A stretch of 64,000 bases of DNA from Eubacteriales bacterium (lineage in GTDB: Bacteria > Bacillota > Clostridia > Lachnospirales > Lachnospiraceae). Shown piece after piece: positions 1-6,832 of the stretch. The notes below the pieces were generated by a model. It had not been told where the DNA came from. It did not search any database and saw nothing but the letters and a program-made list of their open reading frames with translations. The stretch is from positions 1 to 64,000 of the forward strand of contig JAUNJG010000004.1 in NCBI GenBank assembly GCA_030533385.1, in the 5' to 3' direction. The stretch's first letter is position 1, and each line of letters starts with the position of its first letter. The translations under genes were made by a program, and so were the position numbers.

Positions 1-50
1 ATTTTCATTACGTTTTGTGCCTGAGCGAAGCGAAAGGAATGGATATAAAA

Positions 51-1043
51 ATGGAAAAATTAAACATGGTTCAGGAATGGGACAAAACATTTAAGAAAAG
101 TGAAAAAGTAGAACACAGCAAAGTGACTTTCGTAAACCGTTACGGAATTACTCTTGCAGCGGATATGTATGTGCCAAAGAACGCCGAAGGAAAGCTTCCT
201 GCAATCGCTGTCAGCGGACCTTTTGGTGCTGTGAAAGAGCAGGCATCCGGTCTCTATGCCCAGACGATGGCAGAACGTGGGTTCCTCACCATCGCATTTG
301 ACCCTTCCTTTACAGGCGAATCCGGCGGGCAGCCACGTTACATGGCTTCACCGGATATTAATACAGAAGATTTTCAGGCTGCCGTAGATTTTCTTTCTAA
401 TCTTGAAAATGCAGATGCAGAGAAGATTGGTATCATCGGTATTTGCGGCTGGGGTGGTATGGCTCTTAATGCGGCAGCCCTTGATACAAGAATCAAGGCA
501 ACTGCAGCAATGACGATGTATGATATGACCCGCATTAATGCCAGAGGCTATTTCGATGCAGAGGATTCTGCGGATGACCGTTATGCGAAAAAGCAGGCAA
601 TGAATGCGCTCAGAACCGCAGAGTTTGCTTCCGGCAGCTATTCCCGTGCAGGCGGTTGTCTGGAGCTGCCTGTTCCCGAGGATGCTCCGTTTTTTGTGAA
701 GGATTACAGTGAATATTACAAAGGACGCGCCTATCATGCCCGTTCCCTGAATTCCACAGAGGGATGGAACAGCATTGGATGTCTCTCCTTTATGAATCAG
801 CCGATTCTGCAATATTCCAACGAGATTCGGAGTGCAGTTCTTGTTGTTCATGGCGAAAAGGCACATTCCTGCTATTTCTCCAGAGATGCGTATGCTGCTA
901 TGGTGAAAGACAATCCGTATGCGGATAACAAAGAATTGATGCTCATTCCGGAAGCTGTTCATACTGATTTGTATGACGGCGGCGGAAAGGATGCGATTCC
1001 TTTTGAAAAGCTGGAGAAGTTCTTCCGCAGCTATTTGGATTAA
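51..1043 (+). CDS. alpha/beta hydrolase with cysteine nucleophile (dienelactone hydrolase/YcjY-like)
   Basis: A 330-aa cytoplasmic alpha/beta hydrolase. The nucleophile elbow reads GICGWGG with Cys132 where most family members have Ser, as in dienelactone-hydrolase relatives. The probable catalytic His304 lies in EAVHTD near the C-terminus. An N-terminal strand region (VTFVNRYGITLAADMYVP) precedes the core. The ATG at 51 is preferred because AAAGGA lies 13 bases upstream; in-frame starts at 15 (TTG) and 39 exist. The substrate cannot be named. The gene stands alone, and the window begins only 50 bases before it, so upstream partners are unseen. Confidence 0.85.
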   Translation: MEKLNMVQEWDKTFKKSEKVEHSKVTFVNRYGITLAADMYVPKNAEGKLPAIAVSGPFGAVKEQASGLYAQTMAERGFLTIAFDPSFTGESGGQPRYMASPDINTEDFQAAVDFLSNLENADAEKIGIIGICGWGGMALNAAALDTRIKATAAMTMYDMTRINARGYFDAEDSADDRYAKKQAMNALRTAEFASGSYSRAGGCLELPVPEDAPFFVKDYSEYYKGRAYHARSLNSTEGWNSIGCLSFMNQPILQYSNEIRSAVLVVHGEKAHSCYFSRDAYAAMVKDNPYADNKELMLIPEAVHTDLYDGGGKDAIPFEKLEKFFRSYLD

Positions 1044-1052
1044 TTGAGGGGA

Positions 1053-1107
1053 TTATGATAGGAAGGTAAAGAAGAAAGAGTAGGATTGCTGATTTAAAAA
1101 AAATCAC
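1053..1107 (+). repeat. imperfect direct repeat, copy 1 (left of Phd/RelE)
   Basis: The stretch containing TTATGATA, then GTAAAGAAGAAAGAG, then TTGCTGATTT and an A-run recurs with small changes at 2072-2130. The two copies bracket the Phd/RelE module and its promoter, about 1 kb apart. Confidence 0.65.
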
Positions 1108-1148
1108 AATTATGTTATTCCCTCCCCGTGCTGATAGGGAGGGATGTT

Positions 1149-1481
1149 TTAGATGAGGGAGAATCCGGATTTTAGAATAGACAGCCAGTTACTTTTCGCA
1201 TAGAGGAAACGGATAACGGTAATCTGTTGTTCCGCTTCAGAAACAATGTAAAAAGCAAGATAATTTTTTATCTGTATGAACCGGATGCCCCAGGATGCAA
1301 GTAGCTTGTCATCCACCAGGGGGTGTTCTTTTGGGAAGGGCAGCAAGGCATTGATCTTGCACTCTGCATCTTCTAAAAGCGCATCTGCAGCGGAAGGATT
1401 TTTCAGGACAAATTCAATATATTCGGCTGCCTGGATAAGATCCCTTTCGGCGGTGCCTGTGATGTGCAGACGATAAATCAT
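1149..1481 (-). CDS. RelE/ParE-family toxin
   Basis: A 110-aa protein of the RelE/ParE toxin superfamily. The N-terminus (YRLHITGTAERDLIQAAEYI) matches the strand-helix opening of the fold, and the C-terminal half holds the strand IRFIQIKNYLAFYIV followed by VIRFLYAKSNW. It starts inside the stop of the upstream antitoxin gene (ATGA overlap), the usual coupling of a TA operon. Whether it is a ribosome-dependent RNase (RelE) or a gyrase poison (ParE) cannot be decided by eye. Its role as toxin is inferred from family and partner. Confidence 0.87.
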   Translation of the reverse strand: MIYRLHITGTAERDLIQAAEYIEFVLKNPSAADALLEDAECKINALLPFPKEHPLVDDKLLASWGIRFIQIKNYLAFYIVSEAEQQITVIRFLYAKSNWLSILKSGFSLI

Positions 1482-1741
1482 CGTTTTCGGCGGCTCCGGA
1501 TGTCCGCCATGGCTTCGGAGAACGGACGGGTCTTTCCGGTGGCAAGGTCATCCATACCCTCCTGAATCATACTGTAAAGTTCACAGCGGCCCGCAAGCTG
1601 TTCATATGCCTCAATACTCATAACGGCAAGGTCGCCCTTCCCATTCTTGGTAATAAAAACAGGCTCCGAGTACTCATGGCAGAAAGTGGATATTTCGTTG
1701 TAACTGTTGCGTAAATCTGCGCTTGAACGGATTCTTGGCAT
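1478..1741 (-). CDS. Phd/YefM-family antitoxin
   Basis: An 87-aa antitoxin. The N-terminal DNA-binding half (MPRIRSSADLRNSYNEI) and the strand EPVFITKNGKGDLAVMSIEAYE are the Phd/YefM hallmark, and the charged C-terminus would wrap the toxin. It is the first gene of a leftward two-gene operon with a RelE/ParE toxin, overlapping it by 4 bases. It probably represses its own promoter through the inverted repeat just upstream (1758-1786). Confidence 0.9.
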   Translation of the reverse strand: MPRIRSSADLRNSYNEISTFCHEYSEPVFITKNGKGDLAVMSIEAYEQLAGRCELYSMIQEGMDDLATGKTRPFSEAMADIRSRRKR

Positions 1742-1757
1742 AGCTAATACCTCCTTT

Positions 1758-1794
1758 ATAAAGAAATTATAACTGAATTTCTTTATGCTGTAAA
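1758..1794 (-). promoter_or_regulatory. promoter and operator of the Phd/RelE operon
   Basis: On the minus strand TTTACA (1794-1789) and TATAAT (1771-1766) are separated by exactly 17 bases. A perfect 11-bp inverted repeat (ATAAAGAAATT at 1758-1768, AATTTCTTTAT at 1776-1786, 7-base spacer) covers the -10 and much of the spacer, the expected position for antitoxin autorepression. An AGGAGG ribosome site precedes the ATG at 1741. Confidence 0.8.
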
Positions 1795-1919
1795 GCTGGA
1801 AATTTGATTATATACAATATGTGCCGTTGGTCCAAACTTCATAAAATAAGAAAAAATCGCATTACGTTGTTGGTTTTGTGTAGAAACGATATATAATAAA
1901 AAGTAGAAAAGTTGATGAG

Positions 1920-1940
1920 GAAGCAATTAAAAGTGTAAAT
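1920..1940 (+). repeat. 21-bp duplicate of the AlkD-like gene's 3' end
   Basis: Twenty-one bases beginning GAAGCAATTAAAAGTG are identical to 3112-3132, where they encode the last residues (KQLKV-stop) of the AlkD-like protein. Read in the same way this copy also ends in KQLKV-stop, and a terminator hairpin follows 30 bases later. It may be the relic end of a lost gene copy. Confidence 0.5.
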
Positions 1941-1968
1941 TGTAGTCAAATCATAAAATGTGAATGAA

Positions 1969-2012
1969 CCTGTGGGCATCGGGAAAACTCCTGATGTCCG
2001 CAGGCTTTTTAC
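1969..2012 (+). terminator. intrinsic terminator without an intact upstream gene
   Basis: CCTGTGGGCATC (1969-1980) pairs with GATGTCCGCAGG (1993-2004), allowing G-T pairs, and is followed by a T-rich run. The nearest intact rightward gene ends at 1043, so it probably belongs to the vanished gene whose tail-like sequence lies at 1920-1940. Confidence 0.65.
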
Positions 2013-2071
2013 GTTTACGGAGAAAAACACAACTGCTATAATGAATATGACATATGGTTGTCGTGTTGGGT

Positions 2072-2130
2072 TTGTTATGATATAAAAGTAAAGAAGAAAG
2101 AGGAGATTTGCTGATTTTAAGAAAAAACTG
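2072..2130 (+). repeat. imperfect direct repeat, copy 2 (right of Phd/RelE)
   Basis: Matches 1053-1107, with GTAAAGAAGAAAGAG identical and TTGCTGATTT plus A-rich tail conserved. Together the copies may mark the limits of a TA insertion or of an old duplication. Confidence 0.65.
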
Positions 2131-2208
2131 ACCGTTTGCAATCTTGAAAAAGTGTGAAATATCCAGTACAGTTATCCTGCCAAATACAAATGAAGTGCAG
2201 CTATATAG

Positions 2209-2436
2209 AACTTATTTGTTAGTATTGTTCCCGTTGGTATCAGCATAGCTTTGGTCTATGTTCTGGTGAATTTGATGGGATGGCTAACTGGCTCCAGAAA
2301 AGCGATGACAACGATGGAAGAACTAAAGGACTACTAACGCATAGAGTTGCTTCGACAGTTAGCGGTACAACAGGTAAAGACCTTAGAAACAATAAATATG
2401 CAAAATTTGCCCAAATTAGAAAATAATAAATTATAA
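2209..2436 (+). pseudogene. possible decayed small membrane-protein gene
   Basis: One frame reads through a hydrophobic stretch (SIVPVGISIALVYVLVNLMG), then a charged segment ending ELKDY, a TAA at 2335, then continues sensibly in the same frame (RIELLRQLAVQQVKTLETIN) to a stop at 2434. No start codon with a ribosome site precedes it, and a TAG lies just upstream. It looks like a broken gene for a small one-helix membrane protein, but chance cannot be excluded. Confidence 0.35.
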
Positions 2437-2452
2437 TTGAAAGATAAAGAAA

Positions 2453-3130
2453 ATGAATCGTATCACAGATTTTTTTGAAGAAAATAAGGACGAAAAATAC
2501 GCACAGTTTCAAAGAAAGTTAATTCCTACGTTAAATCCGGAAGCCATCATCGGAGTGCGTACCCCTATTTTGCGAAAGTTTGCAAAGGAGTTAAAACGGG
2601 ATGACACTTGTGTAACATTCCTGCAGGAGCTTCCTCACAGATATTTTGAGGAAAATCAGTTGCATGGTTTTATTATTTCGGAGATTCCGGATTTCCAAAG
2701 CTGTATTTTGGAAACAGAACGTTTCCTTCCGTATATGGATAACTGGGCAACCTGTGACCAAACCTCGCCGAAGGTGTTCAGAAAACACAGGGAGGAGCTG
2801 CTGCCATATATAAAGAAATGGCTGGCCTCAGAGCATACATATACAGTAAGATTTGCCATTGGAATGCTCATGCGGCATTTTCTCGATGAGGATTTTAATG
2901 TGGAATATTCGGAACTGGTTGCAGGAATCAGCTCGGATGAGTATTATATCAATATGGAAATTGCCTGGTACATAGCAACGGCTTTGGCAAAGCAGTGGGC
3001 TGCCACCATTCCATACATCGAAAATAATCGATTGGATCCGTGGGTACACAACAAAACCATTCAAAAAGCAAGAGAAAGTAACCGAATCACCAAAAAACAA
3101 AAAGAGTATTTGAAGCAATTAAAAGTGTAA
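2453..3130 (+). CDS. DNA alkylation repair protein (AlkD-like HEAT-repeat glycosylase)
   Basis: A 225-aa all-helical protein of the DNA-alkylation-repair (AlkD/AlkC-like) family, which removes N3/N7-alkylated bases by wrapping DNA in HEAT-like repeats. Family signatures visible are MDNWATCDQ in the middle, VRFAIGMLMRHFL, YYINMEIAWYIATALAK, and the C-terminal WVHNKTIQKARES. Length matches the usual 210-240 aa. It is monocistronic, between a scrap-rich region and kptA. Its last 21 bases recur at 1920-1940. Function is from family; glycosylase activity of this member is inferred. Confidence 0.88.
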   Translation: MNRITDFFEENKDEKYAQFQRKLIPTLNPEAIIGVRTPILRKFAKELKRDDTCVTFLQELPHRYFEENQLHGFIISEIPDFQSCILETERFLPYMDNWATCDQTSPKVFRKHREELLPYIKKWLASEHTYTVRFAIGMLMRHFLDEDFNVEYSELVAGISSDEYYINMEIAWYIATALAKQWAATIPYIENNRLDPWVHNKTIQKARESNRITKKQKEYLKQLKV

Positions 3131-3306
3131 ATGGGGGTTCCTATAAGTGCACGGGGTCGGTTCAATGCTTGATGCTTTTTTGTGCAGCAAGATTATTGCT
3201 CTTTACCTCAAGAGTCAGATAATATAATCATCAGGAAACGAATACAACACAATCGTCTAATGTACTATGGGAGACGAAAAACATCAATGTATGAAGGTGA
3301 TAAACA

Positions 3307-3840
3307 ATGAATTATAAAAAAACCAGTAAGTTTCTAAGTATGCTTTTGCGGCACAGGCCGGAAGTAATCGGGATTACTTTGGATAAGCACGGCTGGGCGG
3401 ACGTGGATGAATTAATAGAGAAGATTGGAGAGAAGCAGGAGTTTGGCAGGGAGATTTTGGAGGAAATTGTAAGAACTGATGAGAAACAGAGATATTCCTT
3501 CAATGAGGATGGCACCAAAATCCGCGCAAATCAAGGCCATTCCATAACGGTGGATTTGGAATTGAAGGCGAAAGAGCCGCCGGAAATGTTATGGCATGGA
3601 ACTGCAGAAAAATATGTGGATTCCATCGACAGGATGGGACTTCGGCCCGGAAATCGTATGTATGTGCATCTGTCTTTGGATGAGCAGACTGCCGAAAAAG
3701 TGGGGAGACGCCATGGGCGGCCGGTACTCTATCAGGTGAAAAGCGGAGAAATGTATCGCAAAGGTTTTCGGTTTTACCAGTCAGCCAACGGAATCTGGCT
3801 TACGCTTATGGTGCCGGTGGAATATCTGAAAAAGGTATGA
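3307..3840 (+). CDS. kptA: RNA 2'-phosphotransferase (Tpt1/KptA)
   Basis: A 177-aa cytoplasmic enzyme that removes an RNA 2'-phosphate using NAD+, giving ADP-ribose 1'',2''-cyclic phosphate and nicotinamide. The N-terminal winged-helix lobe carries LLRHRPE (Arg15-His16) and the IRANQGHS motif (Arg73). The ADP-ribosyltransferase lobe carries LWHGT (95-99), MYVHLS and GRRHGRP, matching the conserved Arg/His set of the family. The start has GAAGGTG upstream. It heads a rightward run of ADP-ribose-related genes. Bacterial KptA usually has no obvious RNA substrate, so its neighbours are the best clue. A partial second copy lies at 6606-6749. Confidence 0.94.
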   Translation: MNYKKTSKFLSMLLRHRPEVIGITLDKHGWADVDELIEKIGEKQEFGREILEEIVRTDEKQRYSFNEDGTKIRANQGHSITVDLELKAKEPPEMLWHGTAEKYVDSIDRMGLRPGNRMYVHLSLDEQTAEKVGRRHGRPVLYQVKSGEMYRKGFRFYQSANGIWLTLMVPVEYLKKV

Positions 3841-3940
3841 AAAGAGATGGACGGAGAGAGAGGATGCCAAAGATAATGTGTTGAAAGCGAGGGATGCTTT
3901 TGCGGAATTATTTGAAAAAAGTAAAGGAAGGAGGCTGCGC

Positions 3941-4999
3941 ATGCCTTTTGAAATAGTGCGAAATGACATTGTAAATATGCAGGTGGATGCCATTGTAAAT
4001 ACTGCGAATCCAGAGCCGGTCGTCGGCTCCGGCGTTGACACCGGAATACATAAAAAAGCCGGGCAGGAGCTGCTGACCGCCCGGCAGAAAATCGGACGGA
4101 TTGGTGTGGGTGAGGCGGTAATCACACCGGGCTTCGGGCTGGACGCCCGCCATGTGATTCACACCGTGGGGCCTGTCTGGAAGGATGGCAGGCATGGGGA
4201 GGAGGAACTGTTAGCTTCCTGTTACCGGAAGTCTCTTGCCCTGGCTAAGGCGCACGGGTGTGAATCCGTTGCATTTCCCCTCATATCTACTGGCAATTAT
4301 GGCTTTCCCAAAGCTCTCGCCTTGCAGATTGCCGTCCGTGAGATTAGTGCATTTCTTTTGGAAAATGAAATGCTGGTTTCCCTTGTCGTGTTTGGAAAAG
4401 AAGCTTTCGTGCTGTCGGAGAAACTGTTTCAATCGGTCAGCAGCTATATCGATGAGAATTACATCCGCAGCAAAACCATAGATGAGTATGGAGCCGAATC
4501 GGTCAATGAGGCCCGGCTCAAAGCGAGGCGGACAAAGGAGAGTCGCCTGGTTTACAAGTCTGCTGCCCCGCTTCAGCCATTGGAAGAGTGCGCCGGGCCG
4601 TCCGTCGGTGCAGCGGCTCCCATGGATTCTGATGATTGGAAGCGGCTGCTTAAGAATCTGGACGCAGGTTTTTCCGAAACCCTGCTGCAGCTCATTGACC
4701 GTACCGGCAAGAAGGATTCTGAAATCTATAAAAAGGCCAATGTGGACAGGAAGCTGTTCTCAAAGATTCGCAACAATATGGATTACAAGCCGTCGAAGAT
4801 GACGGCGCTGGCCTTTGCCTTTGCCCTGGAGCTGGATATTGACGAGACCCGGGATTTCATCGGACGGGCAGGCTTCGCCCTTTCCCACAGCAGTAAATTT
4901 GACGTGATTGTGGAATATTTTCTTGTGAATAAAAACTACAATGTGTTTGAGCTGAACGAGGTATTGTTCGCCTTTGACCAGCCGCTGCTTGGCGCATAA
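3941..4999 (+). CDS. macro-domain (ADP-ribose-binding) protein with C-terminal HTH-like domain
   Basis: A 352-aa two-part protein. Residues 1 to about 165 are a macro domain: DAIVNTANPEPVVGSGVDTG (16-35) is the ADP-ribose-binding loop and PLISTGNYGFP (about 113-123) the second loop. Macro domains bind or hydrolyse ADP-ribose, its 1''-phosphate or protein ADP-ribose. After a linker, residues about 235-352 form a helical domain containing DSEIYKKANVDRKLFSKIRN, resembling an XRE-like helix-turn-helix. The ATG at 3941 is chosen for GGAAGGAGG 8 bases before it; an upstream in-frame start at 3878 lacks a good site. It follows kptA by 100 bases, so it could act on the KptA product or its derivatives. 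Confidence 0.9.
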   Translation: MPFEIVRNDIVNMQVDAIVNTANPEPVVGSGVDTGIHKKAGQELLTARQKIGRIGVGEAVITPGFGLDARHVIHTVGPVWKDGRHGEEELLASCYRKSLALAKAHGCESVAFPLISTGNYGFPKALALQIAVREISAFLLENEMLVSLVVFGKEAFVLSEKLFQSVSSYIDENYIRSKTIDEYGAESVNEARLKARRTKESRLVYKSAAPLQPLEECAGPSVGAAAPMDSDDWKRLLKNLDAGFSETLLQLIDRTGKKDSEIYKKANVDRKLFSKIRNNMDYKPSKMTALAFAFALELDIDETRDFIGRAGFALSHSSKFDVIVEYFLVNKNYNVFELNEVLFAFDQPLLGA

Positions 5000-5002
5000 A
5001 AT

Positions 5003-5025
5003 GTCGCACGGTATGCGACCTTTTT
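5003..5025 (+). terminator. short intrinsic terminator between macro and VWA genes
   Basis: GTCGCA and TGCGAC pair perfectly around a 5-base loop and are followed by CTTTTT. It lies directly after the macro gene stop and may partly separate its transcription from the next two genes. Confidence 0.7.
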
Positions 5026-5040
5026 GCCTCCTGTTTTTCT

Positions 5041-5046
5041 TATAAT
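5041..5046 (+). promoter_or_regulatory. candidate -10 element for the VWA-ARH pair
   Basis: TATAAT lies 47 bases before the VWA start and immediately after the terminator-like hairpin. No good -35 is visible at the right distance, so the promoter may be weak or activator-dependent. The gene has a strong AGGAGG ribosome site. Confidence 0.4.
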
Positions 5047-5092
5047 GAACACATCAAAGAAATGGATTAAAGAAAACAGGAGGTAATGTACC

Positions 5093-5749
5093 ATGAAAAA
5101 GAATTTGACAGAGCTTGTATTTATTTTAGACCGCAGCGGTTCCATGTCGGGACTGGAGAAGGATACCATCGGCGGCTTTAACTCCATGCTGAAAAAACAG
5201 CGCAAAGAGCCGGGGGAAGCCCTCGTATCCACCGTCCTGTTTGATAACGTGTCGGAGGTCATTCATGACCGGGCTGCCATCGCAAAAGTACCGAACCTTA
5301 CGGATAAAGAATATTTTGTCCGTGGCTGTACCGCCCTTCTGGATGCAGTTGGGGGAGCCATCCATCACATTGGAAATGTGCATAAATATGCCCGGAATGA
5401 AGATGTGCCGGAAAAGACGCTGTTTATCATCACAACGGACGGCCTGGAAAATGCCAGCCGCCGGTACACCTATGAGAAGGTGCGCGCCATGATTCAGAGG
5501 CAGAAGGAGCGTTACGGCTGGGAATTTCTTTTTCTGGGCGCCAATATTGATGCGGCGGCAGAGGCCGGAAGATTCGGTATCGATGAATCCATGGCCGCCA
5601 ATTATCACTGTGATGAGGCCGGAACCGCCCTCAATTACGAGGTAATCAGTGAGGCAATCTCCACCGTGAGAGCCTGCGCCGCCCCACTGTCGGCCGACTG
5701 GAAACAAAAAATTGATGAAGATTTTAATAAGAGAGGTGGAAAAGCATGA
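5093..5749 (+). CDS. von Willebrand factor type A domain protein
   Basis: A 218-aa single-domain VWA protein without signal peptide or membrane segment, so cytoplasmic. The metal-ion-dependent adhesion site is intact: DRSGSMS (13-19), RGCTALLDA in the middle, and TTDGLENAS near residue 117. Cytoplasmic VWA proteins usually act as metal-dependent protein-interaction scaffolds. Its stop overlaps the start of the ADP-ribosylglycohydrolase gene by 4 bases (ATGA), so the two are translationally coupled and may work as a complex. No enzymatic activity is claimed. Confidence 0.9.
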   Translation: MKKNLTELVFILDRSGSMSGLEKDTIGGFNSMLKKQRKEPGEALVSTVLFDNVSEVIHDRAAIAKVPNLTDKEYFVRGCTALLDAVGGAIHHIGNVHKYARNEDVPEKTLFIITTDGLENASRRYTYEKVRAMIQRQKERYGWEFLFLGANIDAAAEAGRFGIDESMAANYHCDEAGTALNYEVISEAISTVRACAAPLSADWKQKIDEDFNKRGGKA

Positions 5750-6540
5750 TTGGAGCAATTTTAGGAGATATCATAGGCAGCCCTTATGAATTTGACCGTG
5801 GAAATAAGAGCAAAGATTTTCCCCTGTTTTCCCGGGAATCCACTTATACGGATGATTCTGTAATGACTATGGCGGTGGGGAAGGCCTTTCTGGACGCCCC
5901 GCCCGATGCCGGCGACGAAGTAATGCGGAGGCTTCTTGCAGAGTGTATGCGGGCCTTTGGGAAAATGTTTCCCTATGCCGGGTATGGAGGAATGTTCCGC
6001 CGGTGGCTGTGGACTCCGGAATGTCCGGCCTACAACAGCTTTGGCAACGGCTCTGCCATGCGTGTTTCATCTGTGGCGTGGCTTTATGACGACATGGATG
6101 CGGTGCGGCATGCAGCCAGGCTGTCCGCCGAAGTGACCCACAACCACCCGGAGGGAATCAAGGGAGCCGAGGCCGTTGCCGCCGCCATTTTCATGGCCCG
6201 GACGGGCAGCAGCAAGGCAGAGATAAAGGCATATGTGGAGCAGGAATTTGGCTATGAGCTGAATCGCACCTGCGATGAAATCAGGCCGGGATACCACCAT
6301 AATGAAACCTGTATGGGCACCGTGCCGGAGGCCGTCACCGCCTTTCTGGAGGGAGACAGCTTTGAGGATGTGATTCGCACCGCCGTATCCCTCGGCGGAG
6401 ACTGTGACACGCTGACGGCCATTGCCGGGAGCATGGCGGAGGGCTTCTATGGCGTTCCCCGTGAGCTGAAGGAGGAATGTTATCACCGGCTGCCGGAGCC
6501 GCTGCTGGCAGTGCTTAGGGAGTTTGAGAAAAGAATTTAA
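5746..6540 (+). CDS. ADP-ribosylglycohydrolase family protein (ARH/DraG-like)
   Basis: A 264-aa member of the ADP-ribosyl-glycohydrolase (ARH/DraG) fold, which hydrolyses ADP-ribosyl bonds with two bound magnesium ions. Metal ligands are visible in TYTDDSVM (33-40) at the N-terminus and in GGDCDTLTA (about 217-225). The family opening GAILGDIIGSPYE, plus FGNGSAMRV and THNHPEG in between, are also typical. It is coupled to the VWA gene and is the last intact gene of the kptA-macro-VWA-ARH set; a palindromic repeat begins 3 bases after its stop. The exact target (protein, nucleic acid or small molecule) is unknown. Confidence 0.92.
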   Translation: MIGAILGDIIGSPYEFDRGNKSKDFPLFSRESTYTDDSVMTMAVGKAFLDAPPDAGDEVMRRLLAECMRAFGKMFPYAGYGGMFRRWLWTPECPAYNSFGNGSAMRVSSVAWLYDDMDAVRHAARLSAEVTHNHPEGIKGAEAVAAAIFMARTGSSKAEIKAYVEQEFGYELNRTCDEIRPGYHHNETCMGTVPEAVTAFLEGDSFEDVIRTAVSLGGDCDTLTAIAGSMAEGFYGVPRELKEECYHRLPEPLLAVLREFEKRI

Positions 6541-6542
6541 GT

Positions 6543-6604
6543 CTTAGGCAGACGGGGAATATCCGCTCGCTCAGGCGTGTTCGGATACTACCCGTCTGCC
6601 TAAG
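6543..6604 (+). repeat. dispersed palindromic repeat, copy A
   Basis: CTTAGGCAGACGGG and CCCGTCTGCCTAAG are perfect 14-bp inverted arms around a loop that contains TCAGGCGTGTTCGGATAC (6571-6588). The loop core recurs near 20510, 31907 and 45983. This copy is the most complete and may also act as a transcript-end hairpin after the ARH gene, although no T-run follows. Confidence 0.85.
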
Positions 6605-6605
6605 T

Positions 6606-6749
6606 ACGGCTGGACAGATGAGGGCGAGTTAATAGAGAAGATTGGAGGGAAGCGGGGAAATGTATCGCAAAGACTTTCTGTTTTACCAGTTGGCCAACGG
6701 AATTTGGCTTACGCTTATGGTGCCGGTGGAATGTCTGCAAAAGGTATGA
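6606..6749 (+). pseudogene. internally deleted duplicate of kptA
   Basis: The first 45 bases closely match kptA codons around residues 28-43 (HGWADVDELIEKIGEK). The sequence then jumps at a shared AAGC to match kptA from about residue 146 to the stop (EMYRKxFxFYQxANGIWLTLMVPVExLxKV). The join shifts frame, so no product is made. About 100 codons are missing. Similarity continues a few bases past the stop (AAAAGAG). It lies just after the cassette that kptA heads, showing that the locus was once duplicated or recombined. Confidence 0.85.
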
Positions 6750-6832
6750 AAAGAGGAACCAGACGGAGCATTTGAAATGAATACTATGTATGTAGACGAT
6801 AGTAAAATCAATAAAAGAGGAGAAAATAATTA

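Noticed and set aside
5126..5758. Leftward 210-codon frame opposite the VWA gene
   Set aside because: Antisense shadow; the VWA reading has an intact MIDAS motif and AGGAGG site.
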